This document shows positions 37,066 through 46,017 of a stretch of DNA of 64,000 nucleotides, in pieces. The DNA comes from Halieaceae bacterium MED-G27. Lineage in GTDB: Bacteria; Pseudomonadota; Gammaproteobacteria; Pseudomonadales; Halieaceae. Both the position numbers and the translations under genes were made by a program. The stretch is taken from assembly GCA_002456975.1 (NCBI GenBank), contig NTKA01000001.1, positions 1-64,000 on the forward strand, in the 5' to 3' direction. The notes under the pieces were generated by a model. That model ran no database searches and was not told the DNA's origin. It saw only the letters and a list, made by a program, of their open reading frames with translations. Position 1 is the first letter of the stretch; each line of letters starts with the position of its first letter.

Positions 37066-37820
37066 CTGTTCTCAGCGTTAATCTCAATAAAGTCGCACTG
37101 ATAAGAAACTCACGCGACACTGCCAACCCTTCACCCACCGAATTTGCCCTGATGGCAATTGCGGCAGGTGCGGGTGGCATAACCGTCCACCCAAGACCCG
37201 ATCAGCGTCACATCAGAGCCTCTGACTGCCCAATGATCGGCACCTCGATCGATGTCGAGTTCAATATCGAAGGGAATCCTTTTGCCCCGGCGGCACCCAG
37301 CCCCAGAGTGGGTATCGATCCCTATCCCGGCTTTATGTCCTTGGTGGAATCAGTAAGACCCGAGCAAGTGACACTCGTCCCTGATGGTGACGATCAACTG
37401 ACATCAGATCATGGCTTTGATCTGACAGCGGATGCGAGTCGCCTGGCGCCGATTATTCATCAGCTCAAGGATTGGGGCTGTCGCGTCAGCCTGTTTATGG
37501 ATCCGATTCCCGAGCAAATGGCTACAGCTGCGGAAATCGGAGCTGATCGGATTGAGCTCTACACAGAGACCTATGCGCGCGCCCACGAATCGGGAGCGTT
37601 TGGCGAGACGCTTGCGCGTTTTCAAGCGGCAGCGCATGCGGCTACTGCTGCCGGCCTGGGGATTAATGCCGGGCACGATTTGAACCTAGATAACTTGCCG
37701 GATTTCGATATTCCCGATCTGCTTGAAGTGTCGATTGGCCACGCGCTGACTGTGGATGCGCTGAAATATGGTTTTGGCAATGCTATCGCTCGTTATTTGG
37801 ACGTTTTGAACGGAGCGTGA
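37062..37820 (+). CDS. pdxJ: Pyridoxine 5'-phosphate synthase
   Basis: The 252-residue TIM barrel has the PdxJ motifs LSVNLNKVALIRNSR near the start, GITVHPRPDQRHI, ADRIELYTETYA and GINAGHDLNLDNL. It joins 1-deoxyxylulose 5-phosphate and aminoacetone 3-phosphate (3-amino-2-oxopropyl phosphate) to form vitamin B6. The gene overlaps the upstream cyclophilin gene (ATGA). It is not beside acpS or recO as in E. coli. Confidence 0.95.
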   Translation: MTVLSVNLNKVALIRNSRDTANPSPTEFALMAIAAGAGGITVHPRPDQRHIRASDCPMIGTSIDVEFNIEGNPFAPAAPSPRVGIDPYPGFMSLVESVRPEQVTLVPDGDDQLTSDHGFDLTADASRLAPIIHQLKDWGCRVSLFMDPIPEQMATAAEIGADRIELYTETYARAHESGAFGETLARFQAAAHAATAAGLGINAGHDLNLDNLPDFDIPDLLEVSIGHALTVDALKYGFGNAIARYLDVLNGA

Positions 37821-37831
37821 AAAGCACCGAC

Positions 37832-38551
37832 ATGAGCGATCTATCGGTGGACACCGACACACTGCCACCCTACGTGGTACCGCACAGCCAGGAACCCATT
37901 ACCATTCTCTACGAAGACAGCGATCTGATGGTGGTCATCAAGCCTCATCTATTGCTGAGTGTGCCCGGCCGACACCCCATTAATCGCGACAGCCTTGTGT
38001 CTCGGCTCCAGCGACGATGCCCCGAGATCAAAGCAGTCCATCGGCTAGATTTAGATACATCGGGCATCATGGTCGTACCCAAACACGCGGCAAGCCTCTC
38101 GGAACTGGCGAGACAATTTCAGCGACGCGAGGTCGAGAAAGAGTACACGGCAATTGTCTGGGGCGAGTTGCGAGACGATACAGGGACCGTGGAACTGCCG
38201 ATAGCAAACGATTGGCCAAACAGGCCGAAACAAAAAATTTGCGCCGATACCGGCAAATCAGCGATTACTCACTTCGAAGTTCTCGCGCGACATGCCAACA
38301 GCAGCCTAGTCAAACTTCGTCCCGTCACCGGGCGCTCCCACCAACTGAGGATTCATTTGGCATCCTTAGGTCATCCAATCCTCGGGTGCGACATGTATGC
38401 CCATGAAGAAGCGCTCCACGGCGCGTCGAGACTACTACTCCACGCGACCCGATTGAAATTTAGGTTACCGACCAATCTGACTTGGTTTTCAGGATTTGCA
38501 CCTATACCGTTCAGTTTGTCGCAAGATGTTTTACATCCTCAGGGAAGCTGA
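37832..38551 (+). CDS. RluA-family pseudouridine synthase
   Basis: About 239 residues from the ATG at 37832; a GTG at 37817 overlapping the pdxJ stop (GTGA) is equally possible. The catalytic motif HRLDLDTSG, the GLLSVPG-like N-terminal segment (LLLSVPGRHP) and the RPVTGRSHQLRIHLASLGHPILG segment are those of RluA, which modifies 23S U746 and tRNA U32 in E. coli. No S4 domain is present, which favours RluA over RluC/RluD. Specificity is inferred. Confidence 0.88.
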   Translation: MSDLSVDTDTLPPYVVPHSQEPITILYEDSDLMVVIKPHLLLSVPGRHPINRDSLVSRLQRRCPEIKAVHRLDLDTSGIMVVPKHAASLSELARQFQRREVEKEYTAIVWGELRDDTGTVELPIANDWPNRPKQKICADTGKSAITHFEVLARHANSSLVKLRPVTGRSHQLRIHLASLGHPILGCDMYAHEEALHGASRLLLHATRLKFRLPTNLTWFSGFAPIPFSLSQDVLHPQGS

Positions 38552-38590
38552 GGGCGTAGACCCCATAGCAAAGGCGCAAGGAATTACGGT

Positions 38591-39094
38591 TTGGTTACTA
38601 ATCATCAGGAGGCAGAGGGCCAGGTTGTTGTATTAAAGCCCAACCACAGCGCTACATGGCGCAGTAATTTGTTCGCACTCATCCTTGTATCCATTCCCTC
38701 TTTGGGCGCGGCGATTGGGTTCACCCTGTTGGGGGCCTGGCCCATCTTGCCATTCGCTGGCGCTGAACTGATCGCACTATTTTCGGCGCTGTACTACGTT
38801 AATTGGAAGCTTGAGTACCGGCATGTGCTGACCTTGAAGCTCGATGAAATTAAGATCGACAAAGGGTACTTCGCACCTAAGCGCACTTGGGTTTGGCCGC
38901 GTGACGAGGCTCAGGTCAATATCGTTGAAGCTCGTCACGATTGGGAAGCACCCTCCGTGTCACTCAACAACCGAGACAGTCGTGTGACTATCGGGGAATT
39001 TCTCAATAAAGATGAAATGCAGGAGCTCATCAAATTACTGCGAGGTGAGTTACCGATTCGCAGTTTTGGCAGCGAACGCGATATGACGGTGTAA
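38591..39094 (+). CDS. DUF2244 family membrane protein
   Basis: A 167-residue protein read from a TTG preceded by aagga. It has two membrane helices in the first half (about 27-47 and 51-68) and a soluble C-terminal half with VWPRDEAQVN and VTIGEFLNKDE. This is the DUF2244 layout, known across proteobacteria, often near cytochrome oxidase genes, without an assigned function. It lies alone between a pseudouridine synthase and rimO. Confidence 0.75.
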   Translation: MVTNHQEAEGQVVVLKPNHSATWRSNLFALILVSIPSLGAAIGFTLLGAWPILPFAGAELIALFSALYYVNWKLEYRHVLTLKLDEIKIDKGYFAPKRTWVWPRDEAQVNIVEARHDWEAPSVSLNNRDSRVTIGEFLNKDEMQELIKLLRGELPIRSFGSERDMTV

Positions 39095-39134
39095 ACTAGC
39101 GCGCATCCAGATGTAGGTGAAGAGCCGGTTTAGC

Positions 39135-40454
39135 ATGTCCACACCCCAAAAAGTAGGATTTGTATCCCTTGGCTGTCCGAAGGCGCTGGTCGACTCGGAA
39201 CGCGTCCTCACACAACTGCGTTTTGACGGTTATGAAGTGTCACCAAACTATGAAGACGCCGGTGTTGTCATCGTTAATACCTGTGGATTTATCGATAGTG
39301 CAAAAGAGGAATCTCTCGAAGCCATCGGTGAAGCGCTTAAAGAAAACGGTCGTGTTCTAGTAACCGGATGCATGGGGGCAAAGGACCAGGCTGACCTAGT
39401 GCTGCAGCGACATCCCAAAGTACTGGGAATCACGGGACCGGCCGCGTATGAGGAGGTTCTCACTGAAGTCAGGCGTGTGCTCCCCAATCAGCGAGCACCC
39501 GATCCTAAACTCGATCTCATTCCATCACAGGGCGTCAAATTAACACCCCGCCACTACGCCTACCTCAAAATCTCTGAAGGCTGTAATCATCGATGCCGCT
39601 TTTGCATCATCCCCAGTCTTCGAGGCGACCTAGTCAGCCGTCCTATCGGCGAGGTAATGACAGAGGCTGAGCAGCTCGCGCGCTCCGGGGTCAAAGAGTT
39701 ACTCGTGATATCACAGGACACCAGTGCCTACGGTGTGGACTTAAAGTACAAAACCGATTTTTGGAATGGCAAGCCACTAAAGAGCAATCTAGACAGTCTG
39801 GCTTCCGCGCTGTCGGAACTCGGAATTTGGGTGCGACTGCATTACGTCTACCCTTATCCTCATGTCGATCGGCTGATCCCGCTGATGGCTGAGAAAAAAA
39901 TTCTTCCTTACCTCGATATCCCGCTGCAACACGGTAGTCCATCGGTGCTTCAGCGTATGAAGCGTCCAGCCGCCGCTGAAAAGACGCTCGAGCGGATTGC
40001 CACTTGGCGATCTATCTGCCCAGACATCACGCTGCGATCCACGTTTATTGTCGGTTTTCCGGGAGAAACTGAAGCTGAGTTCGAAACGCTACTCGAGTTT
40101 TTGGAAGAGGCACAGCTAGACCGGGTGGGTTGCTTTAAGTACTCAGCTGTTGAAGGAGCCGCCGCAAATGAATTGGCCAACCCCGTTGATGACGACACCA
40201 AAGAAGAGCGATGGCAACGGTTGATGGAACATCAGCAGCAAATCAGTGCCCAGCGCCTGCAACAAAAGGTCGGCAACACAATCGACATTCTAATCGATGA
40301 AGTCGATTCCGAGGGTGCAATTGGCAGAAGTCATAGCGATGCACCCGAGATCGACGGCCTGGTTTATGTCAACAACGCTGAGGGCTTATCACCCGGCGAT
40401 ATGATCAAGCGAACCGTCACAGCCGCTGACGACTACGATTTGTGGTCTAAGTAA
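39135..40454 (+). CDS. rimO: Ribosomal protein S12 methylthiotransferase
   Basis: The ATG at 39135 gives [20 protein letters not shown] and 439 residues; an upstream start adds six. Three N-terminal cysteines of the MTTase domain (SLGCPKA, NTCGFI, TGCMG) and the radical-SAM CNHRCRFC cluster motif are present, followed by a TRAM domain. RimO adds a methylthio group to the conserved Asp of S12. This is the RimO rather than MiaB branch by its [11 protein letters not shown] opening. Confidence 0.96.
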   Translation: MSTPQKVGFVSLGCPKALVDSERVLTQLRFDGYEVSPNYEDAGVVIVNTCGFIDSAKEESLEAIGEALKENGRVLVTGCMGAKDQADLVLQRHPKVLGITGPAAYEEVLTEVRRVLPNQRAPDPKLDLIPSQGVKLTPRHYAYLKISEGCNHRCRFCIIPSLRGDLVSRPIGEVMTEAEQLARSGVKELLVISQDTSAYGVDLKYKTDFWNGKPLKSNLDSLASALSELGIWVRLHYVYPYPHVDRLIPLMAEKKILPYLDIPLQHGSPSVLQRMKRPAAAEKTLERIATWRSICPDITLRSTFIVGFPGETEAEFETLLEFLEEAQLDRVGCFKYSAVEGAAANELANPVDDDTKEERWQRLMEHQQQISAQRLQQKVGNTIDILIDEVDSEGAIGRSHSDAPEIDGLVYVNNAEGLSPGDMIKRTVTAADDYDLWSK

Positions 40455-40462
40455 GCACTTCA

Positions 40463-41182
40463 TTGAATATCCTATTGTTTCACGCCGAAGAGCTTGGTAA
40501 TGACTCAGAGCTAATACTCGAGGACTATCGTGCTCGCCATCTAATCTCTGTTATTGGCGTGGCGGTAGGACAATCGCTGAGGGTCGGTCAAATTGGCGGG
40601 CAAACGGGTCAAGGCATCGTCCTAGACTGCGGTAACGACTCCGTGCTGTTGCGGGTAACACTCTCGGAACTGCCAATCGCACGCCACAGACTATCGCTGA
40701 TCCTGGCGCTTCCCCGACCTAAAATGCTACGTCGTGTACTGCGCACTGCAGCAGAATTTGGTGTCGGCGACATTCATCTGATTCACAGCTATCGGGTTGA
40801 AAAATCGTTTTGGCAATCGCCGTTATTACGGCCAGAGAAAATGCAGGACGCACTGATTCAAGGGCTTGAGCGATCAGGCGATACCTTACTGCCGCGTGTC
40901 ACTACGCATCAGCGCTTCAAACCCTTTATCGAAGACGTATTACCGAGCATCGCTGCCAATAAGTCCCTCTTTATTGCGCATCCCGCTGCCGACGCACAAC
41001 CACTGAGCTCAAGCGAGGATGATGGATTTGTGATAATTGGACCGGAAGGTGGGTTTATCCCTTACGAAGTAGACAAAGCAAGAGCAGCAGGTGCGATAAA
41101 GATATCGCTGGCGCCGCGCATTCTCAGTGTCGATACCGCGGTCTGTAGTGCCCTCGCACAAACAGCGCTAACCAACCGCTGA
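40463..41182 (+). CDS. rsmE: 16S rRNA (uracil1498-N3)-methyltransferase
   Basis: The 239-residue protein starts with TTG, eight bases past rimO. The SPOUT methyltransferase core is visible: [35 protein letters not shown], and the knot-forming [16 protein letters not shown]. It methylates U1498 of 16S rRNA. The 3' end overlaps the convergent msrA by 15 bases. Confidence 0.94.
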   Translation: MNILLFHAEELGNDSELILEDYRARHLISVIGVAVGQSLRVGQIGGQTGQGIVLDCGNDSVLLRVTLSELPIARHRLSLILALPRPKMLRRVLRTAAEFGVGDIHLIHSYRVEKSFWQSPLLRPEKMQDALIQGLERSGDTLLPRVTTHQRFKPFIEDVLPSIAANKSLFIAHPAADAQPLSSSEDDGFVIIGPEGGFIPYEVDKARAAGAIKISLAPRILSVDTAVCSALAQTALTNR

Positions 41183-41833
41183 AATACCGGTGCCCAAGCC
41201 ACAGGCAACGCCCGTGCCGCCGATACCACAATAACCTTGCGGGTTCTTATCAAGGTACTGCTGATGATATGCCTCTGCGTAATAGAGCTCGGGCGCAGCC
41301 ACGATTTCAGTCGTAATCGCGGGAAAGCCCGCCGCAGACAGCCTAGCATCGAAGTCTTCCTTAGACTCCCGGGCTAGGGCTAGTTGCTCCTCGGAATAGG
41401 TGTAGATTCCGGAGCGATACTGGGTACCCCAATCGTTACCCTGTCGCATACCTTGAGTGGGGTTATGTCCCTCCCAAAAAGTGATGAGTAGCTGCTCGTA
41501 GCTTATGATATCGGGATCAAATACCACCAACACCACCTCGTTGTGTCCAGTCAGACCTGAACAAACTTCTTGATAGGTGGGGTTGGGCGTGCTGCCTGCC
41601 GCATACCCTACTGCTGTCGTGTAAACACCCTCAAGCTGCCAAAACAACCGCTCGGCGCCCCAGAAGCAGCCCATGCCGAACATCGCGGTCTTCAAGTGAG
41701 ATGGAAAAGGAGCCTCAAAGGAATGCCCTAATACCGTGTGCACATGCTCAATTGGCGTAGGCTCATCGCGGCCCGGAAGTGCATCCTCGGGTTTGGGAAT
41801 TGCATGCTTTTTTCGAATTTCGATTAAGTCCAT
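41168..41833 (-). CDS. msrA: Peptide-methionine (S)-S-oxide reductase
   Basis: A 221-residue protein from the ATG at 41833. The catalytic motif GMGCFWGAE is preceded by an N-terminal extension of about 55 residues, and resolving cysteines occur in GYCGIGG and VACG near the C-terminus. It repairs methionine S-sulfoxide using thioredoxin. No signal peptide, so cytoplasmic. Length fits MsrA of the E. coli type. Confidence 0.96.
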   Translation of the reverse strand: MDLIEIRKKHAIPKPEDALPGRDEPTPIEHVHTVLGHSFEAPFPSHLKTAMFGMGCFWGAERLFWQLEGVYTTAVGYAAGSTPNPTYQEVCSGLTGHNEVVLVVFDPDIISYEQLLITFWEGHNPTQGMRQGNDWGTQYRSGIYTYSEEQLALARESKEDFDARLSAAGFPAITTEIVAAPELYYAEAYHQQYLDKNPQGYCGIGGTGVACGLGTGISAVG

Positions 41834-41964
41834 TACCAATACTCTGTCTTCAAGTAGTCATTATAGCGTCGCTGCGTTGTCACATAAGAGCGCTACGTTT
41901 TCATACCACTTTCTTAACGTATCAGATCCGTTAAATACGTGATTGCCGAGCAGAGTGTAGTCAA

Positions 41965-42162
41965 ATGTGTGAACTGAAACCGACCGACAACCAGGCAAAG
42001 GCCATCAATGCCGCTCAACTCTCAAGTAGGAGACTGCTTACCCTTGTGACGCGCGATCCTAGACCGCAAAATGAGATAGAAGTTCAACAAGCGGTTAATG
42101 AGCTGAAGCGGCGGCGTCATTATCTTTTCGAACTCGAGAAGGTAGGGTACAGCGTCCGCTAA
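41965..42162 (+). CDS. Small hypothetical protein upstream of the VWA gene
   Basis: A 65-residue open frame, charged and probably helical (VQQAVNELKRRRHYLFELEKVGYS), ending five bases before the first ATG of the VWA gene. Codon choice resembles neighbouring genes. I do not recognise a family. The ribosome-binding site is weak, so the assignment as a gene rests on spacing and composition. The preceding 131 bases, from the msrA start, hold no other feature I can support. Confidence 0.5.
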   Translation: MCELKPTDNQAKAINAAQLSSRRLLTLVTRDPRPQNEIEVQQAVNELKRRRHYLFELEKVGYSVR

Positions 42163-42166
42163 AAGG

Positions 42167-42860
42167 ATGGGCAGCGATCAGCAAGCAGATTCAACAAAAA
42201 AATTCGGGGTCGGTTAGCGCCTTTGTCAGCAAAGCTCGGGCACTCAGGCAGTTCGCAGGGGCGCAATCGCGCCTTATTTTTGCCATGGATGCTACCGCGA
42301 GCCGTCAACCCACTTGGGATTACGCCAGCAAACTGCATCACACATTATTTGACGCAGCTGCAGAAGATAAGTCGCTGTCACTACAACTCTGTTTTTTTCG
42401 TGGATTAGGTGAGTTTTCGGCAAGTGCGTGGTTGAGCGACCCTGAGTCGCTGAAAGCGCAGTTGTCGCAAGTCAATTGCGTGGGTGGGGCCACTCAAATA
42501 GCCACCCTGCTTCGTCACTCCATGTATGAAGGCAGTCAGTCCAATGCCTTGAAAGCCGTAGTGTTTATTGGTGATGCCGCAGAGGAGTCATTGGATGAAC
42601 TGAGAGGACTTGCTATTCAATGTCGGCTAAAAGAGCTGCCGCTTCTGTTATTTCAAGAAGGCAGAGACGAAAGAGCTAGTGAAGCATTTAAACTCATGGC
42701 CACCCTCAGCGGCGGCGCCCATTTACAATTCGACGATGCCAGTGGTGGAAAGTTGCGAGATCTATTGCGCGCGGCGGTTAAGTTCACAACTGGCGGGCGA
42801 AAAGCATTACAAACCGGCACCACCGACAGTGATAAACTGTTGCTCAACCAATTAAAATAG
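42167..42860 (+). CDS. VWA-domain protein with an apparent frameshift at an A7 run
   Basis: The frame ending at 42860 encodes a VWA domain with its metal-site motif at the start (RLIFAMDATASRQPTW), continuing to VVFIGDAAEES and SGGAHLQFD. It matches a conserved proteobacterial family that partners J-domain proteins, as the next gene does here. That frame has no ATG, GTG or TTG upstream of 42285, where an ATG would cut off the first beta strand. An ATG at 42167 opens a second frame (MGSDQQADSTKK) that reaches a run of seven A at 42196-42202 and then stops. Changing the run by one base (A6) joins it to the VWA frame (NSGSVSAFVSKARAL). Slippage, mutation or sequencing error all fit. Confidence 0.75.
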
Positions 42861-42886
42861 TTATCCAGTCCACGGAGTAACTAACG

Positions 42887-43603
42887 TTGATCAGAATTTT
42901 ATTTGTTGTCGCCATCGCGGTCCTTGCGATCACTTTACTGTGGAGAGTGCAACAACTGCCACCCCATAGACGTCGTGCCGGTGTGATTCAACTCACTGTA
43001 GTGTTGGCCGTGGTGCTCGTCATCTGGCTAACAGTCACCGGTCGTATGCACTGGGTGGGAGCTGCACTCACTGGTGCTTTTGTTTTTTTACGTCAAACAC
43101 TCCCATGGGTCCTGCGGGTGCTCCCCTTTCTCAATCGCTGGCGCCAAAGTCAAACCTCGGGTAGCGGTCAGTCCAACATTCAGACAAGCTTCCTAACAGC
43201 CACCCTCGATCACGATACCGGCAATATTTCAGGTGAGGTGATCAGCGGCTTGCATAAGGGATGGCGCCTCGACGATCTCAGTACTGAGCAGTTAGAAGAA
43301 CTACTTGCGCAATACAGCACTGAGGATAAGGAGTCCGCGGAGCTGCTGCGAGCCTACCTAGCCCAGCGCACCGACTGGGAGGACCAGGAGGCTGAACAGC
43401 AATCGCAGCAGGAGCAAGCGGCACAAGCCACGAGCTCCAAGGCCGAAGCACTGGCTACCCTAGGTCTGGACGACAAGGCCAGCGAGGAAGACATTATTGC
43501 CGCGCACCGAAGTTTGATCCAAAAACTCCATCCCGATCGTGGTGGTAATGACTTTTTGGCAGCCAAGATCAATCAGGCGAAAGACTTTTTGTTGAATGAC
43601 TGA
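42887..43603 (+). CDS. Membrane-anchored J-domain protein
   Basis: The 238-residue protein starts with TTG after cggag. It has three hydrophobic segments (about 3-18, 33-50, 55-75), a charged Gln/Glu-rich linker (about 160-185) and a C-terminal J-domain with HPD in IQKLHPDRGG. J-domains stimulate DnaK ATPase. The short terminal J-domain behind membrane segments resembles the DjlA/TerB-associated type found beside VWA genes like the one upstream. It is probably a co-chaperone for a membrane or envelope client; client unknown. Confidence 0.82.
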   Translation: MIRILFVVAIAVLAITLLWRVQQLPPHRRRAGVIQLTVVLAVVLVIWLTVTGRMHWVGAALTGAFVFLRQTLPWVLRVLPFLNRWRQSQTSGSGQSNIQTSFLTATLDHDTGNISGEVISGLHKGWRLDDLSTEQLEELLAQYSTEDKESAELLRAYLAQRTDWEDQEAEQQSQQEQAAQATSSKAEALATLGLDDKASEEDIIAAHRSLIQKLHPDRGGNDFLAAKINQAKDFLLND

Positions 43604-43617
43604 GCGCTCCTAACGTC

Positions 43618-43929
43618 ATGGTCAACTGCTTCATTATCACTAATCAAGACGGACACTACTGGGGACGCAATAAAGCTTGGGTTGATGGCGCTGACACATC
43701 GAAAGTGGCTCGTTTCAGCCACCGTGACGAGGCCTGCAATACGGTATTTGAGCTGAGCTCCAAAGATTTCTCGCTCCGGGCAAGCATCCAGTCAAGCGCT
43801 CTCACAGACGGTAAGTTGCCCGAGCTAACTGTGAGCGATGTGCCGCTGCCTGAGATCGAACAAAACGAATCTGGCAGCAGCCCAGAATCTTCGGACTTTG
43901 GGGAACCAGGGGTTGAAAACCCAATCTGA
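43618..43929 (+). CDS. Conserved hypothetical small protein
   Basis: A 103-residue protein 14 bases past the J-domain gene. The N-terminal 60 residues are compact (FIITNQDGHYWGRNKAWVDG, then HRDEACNTVFELSSKD); the last 40 are acidic and Pro/Ser-rich, hence probably disordered. No signal peptide or membrane segment. I recall similar short proteins in gammaproteobacteria but no assigned function. Confidence 0.68.
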   Translation: MVNCFIITNQDGHYWGRNKAWVDGADTSKVARFSHRDEACNTVFELSSKDFSLRASIQSSALTDGKLPELTVSDVPLPEIEQNESGSSPESSDFGEPGVENPI

Positions 43930-43975
43930 AGGCTCCACGTATGTGGTTAGAGACCAAGCAAACTAGGAGATCAGC

Positions 43976-44857
43976 GTGCGTATCTTACTGTTCATAATGA
44001 CAAACCTCGCGATACTGGTTGTTGTCGGTATTGTTTTTAATCTTTTGGGGTTTTCAGGAATCCTTGCAAGCAACGGCGTCGACCTCAACCTGAATGCGCT
44101 GCTGGTGTTTTGCTTTCTGTTTGGCATGACCGGCTCCTTTATCTCGCTGATGCTGTCCAAGTGGTCAGCGAAGCGGAGCATGCGTGCCAACGTTATCGAG
44201 ACGCCCCGCAATAGACAGGAAGAGTGGCTCGTACAAACCGTCCGACAACTAGCCGACAATGCGGGTATTGGCATGCCAGAAGTGGCCATCTTTCCATCGG
44301 CAGCACCGAATGCATTCGCTACGGGTTGGAACCGGAACAACGCATTGGTCGCGGTCAGCTCGGGCATGTTAGATAACTTCAAACCAGAAGAAGTTCGTGC
44401 CGTGATGGCGCATGAAATTGCCCACGTCGCCAATGGTGACATGATCACACTCACGCTAGTTCAAGGTGTGGTAAACACCTTTGTCATGTTCTTTGCGCGA
44501 GTCATCGGACACACCATTGATCGAGTGGTTTTCAAAAACGAGCGAGGACTGGGTCTTGGTTATTTCATCGGTACCTTTGTTGCCGAAATTTTATTGAGTA
44601 TCTTGGCTAGCACTATTGTCATGTGGTTCTCGCGTTTCCGCGAATATCGAGCAGATGCTGGCGGTGCTGATCTCGCGGGTAAGCAAAATATGATCGCCGC
44701 ACTACAGTCGCTACAGCGAAGTATGGGGGTTGAGGACGACTTGCCAGGCGAACTGACTGCCTTCGGAATTCGAAGCGGGCGAGGCTCTCTGGTGTCAGCC
44801 TTATTTTCGTCACACCCACCTTTGGACAAGCGAATCGAGGCCCTGCTCGCCCGGTGA
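43976..44857 (+). CDS. htpX: Membrane zinc metalloprotease HtpX
   Basis: The 293-residue protein begins with GTG after aggaga. Two N-terminal membrane helices (about 4-24 and 40-60), the zinc motif HEIAH (146-150), two further helices and the third ligand Glu in FREYRAD (E223) are present, as in E. coli HtpX (293 residues). It degrades misfolded inner-membrane proteins, often together with FtsH. It overlaps the next protease gene (GTGA). Confidence 0.96.
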   Translation: MRILLFIMTNLAILVVVGIVFNLLGFSGILASNGVDLNLNALLVFCFLFGMTGSFISLMLSKWSAKRSMRANVIETPRNRQEEWLVQTVRQLADNAGIGMPEVAIFPSAAPNAFATGWNRNNALVAVSSGMLDNFKPEEVRAVMAHEIAHVANGDMITLTLVQGVVNTFVMFFARVIGHTIDRVVFKNERGLGLGYFIGTFVAEILLSILASTIVMWFSRFREYRADAGGADLAGKQNMIAALQSLQRSMGVEDDLPGELTAFGIRSGRGSLVSALFSSHPPLDKRIEALLAR

Positions 44858-45918
44858 TCAAAGTGCTACGGACTCTCGCGACGGGCGCATTCATGGCGCT
44901 TGTTGCGGGCCTCTCTCAGGCGGCTGAGCGCATCGACTACCTCAGCTTTGCGACCGAAGACGAAACCAATACCACCGAGGTTTTCAGCGGAGCGAGTCCC
45001 TCTGTGGTCTATGTCACCTCTACGGCACTGCGCCGTCAGATGTTTAGCCTCAATGTGCTCGAGATCCCACAGGGTGCAGGCTCAGGCTTTATCTGGGACG
45101 ATAGTGGGCTCATCGTAACCAACTACCACGTTGTTGCACGGGCAAATAAACTGACGGTGACACTTAGCGATCAGCGCGAATTTGAGGCACAAGTGGTCGG
45201 CCTAGCGCCCGAACGAGACCTTGCGGTCCTCCGTTTAACCGATCCACCTGAGGGGCTGATCGAACTGCCGTTGGGAGACTCCTCCGAGTTGTCTGTCGGC
45301 AGAAAAGTGCTGGCTATCGGCAATCCTTTTGGACTCGATACCACCTTGACTGTAGGCGTGGTCAGTGCGCTGGGGCGCGAAATTCAATCGCCGAGTGGTC
45401 GCAAGATTCGCGGGGTCGTCCAGACCGACGCCGCGATTAATCCGGGTAATTCGGGTGGACCTCTTTTGAACTCGCTAGGACAACTTATCGGGGTGAACAC
45501 TGCTATTTACTCACCCAGCGGCGCTAGCGCCGGTATCGGCTTTGCTATTCCGGTCAACACGGTGCGAGAGGTAGTACCTCAGCTTATCGCCTACGGCAAA
45601 ATACTGCGGCCCATACTCGGCATTGAGCGCGCCTCGGACCAATGGATTAGACGCAATCAGATAGAGGGTGTACCCATTGTCAGGACCTATCGTGGATTTC
45701 CCGCCGATGATGCCGGTATGGTCGGTGCTCGGCGAGGCCAGCGCGGAGACATTTTACTGGGCGACATTATCGTCGAGGTCGACGGACAATCCATTAGCAA
45801 CAACGATGACTTTTTATCCGCGATGGAGAGACACCGGGTCGGAGATACTGTTGAAATCACCACTATCAGAGGTTCGAGTAAGCAGCGCTTCGCTGTACGA
45901 CTAACCGAGTCTGAGTAG
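44854..45918 (+). CDS. Deg-type (HtrA) periplasmic serine protease with one PDZ domain
   Basis: The 354-residue protein starts with GTG overlapping the htpX stop. It has a signal or anchor (about 1-24), a trypsin-like domain with H92 (TNYHVV), D122 (ERDLAVL) and S200 (NPGNSGGPL), and one C-terminal PDZ domain with ARRGQRGDILLGDIIVEVDGQ. The single PDZ suggests DegS-like architecture rather than DegP, but the weak anchor leaves secretion possible. Pairing with HtpX points to envelope quality control. Confidence 0.92.
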   Translation: MIKVLRTLATGAFMALVAGLSQAAERIDYLSFATEDETNTTEVFSGASPSVVYVTSTALRRQMFSLNVLEIPQGAGSGFIWDDSGLIVTNYHVVARANKLTVTLSDQREFEAQVVGLAPERDLAVLRLTDPPEGLIELPLGDSSELSVGRKVLAIGNPFGLDTTLTVGVVSALGREIQSPSGRKIRGVVQTDAAINPGNSGGPLLNSLGQLIGVNTAIYSPSGASAGIGFAIPVNTVREVVPQLIAYGKILRPILGIERASDQWIRRNQIEGVPIVRTYRGFPADDAGMVGARRGQRGDILLGDIIVEVDGQSISNNDDFLSAMERHRVGDTVEITTIRGSSKQRFAVRLTESE

Positions 45919-46017
45919 CCCCAAAGATAGCTCGTGTGCGACACCGCCAACGTCTGGCAGGGCCTATTAAGATCTCGAACCGATCGCTATGAGCAAAGCC
46001 ATCCACTGGTGATCGAC

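Noticed and set aside
39691-39942. Minus-strand frame inside rimO
   Set aside because: It is a shadow of a clearly coding radical-SAM gene on the plus strand.
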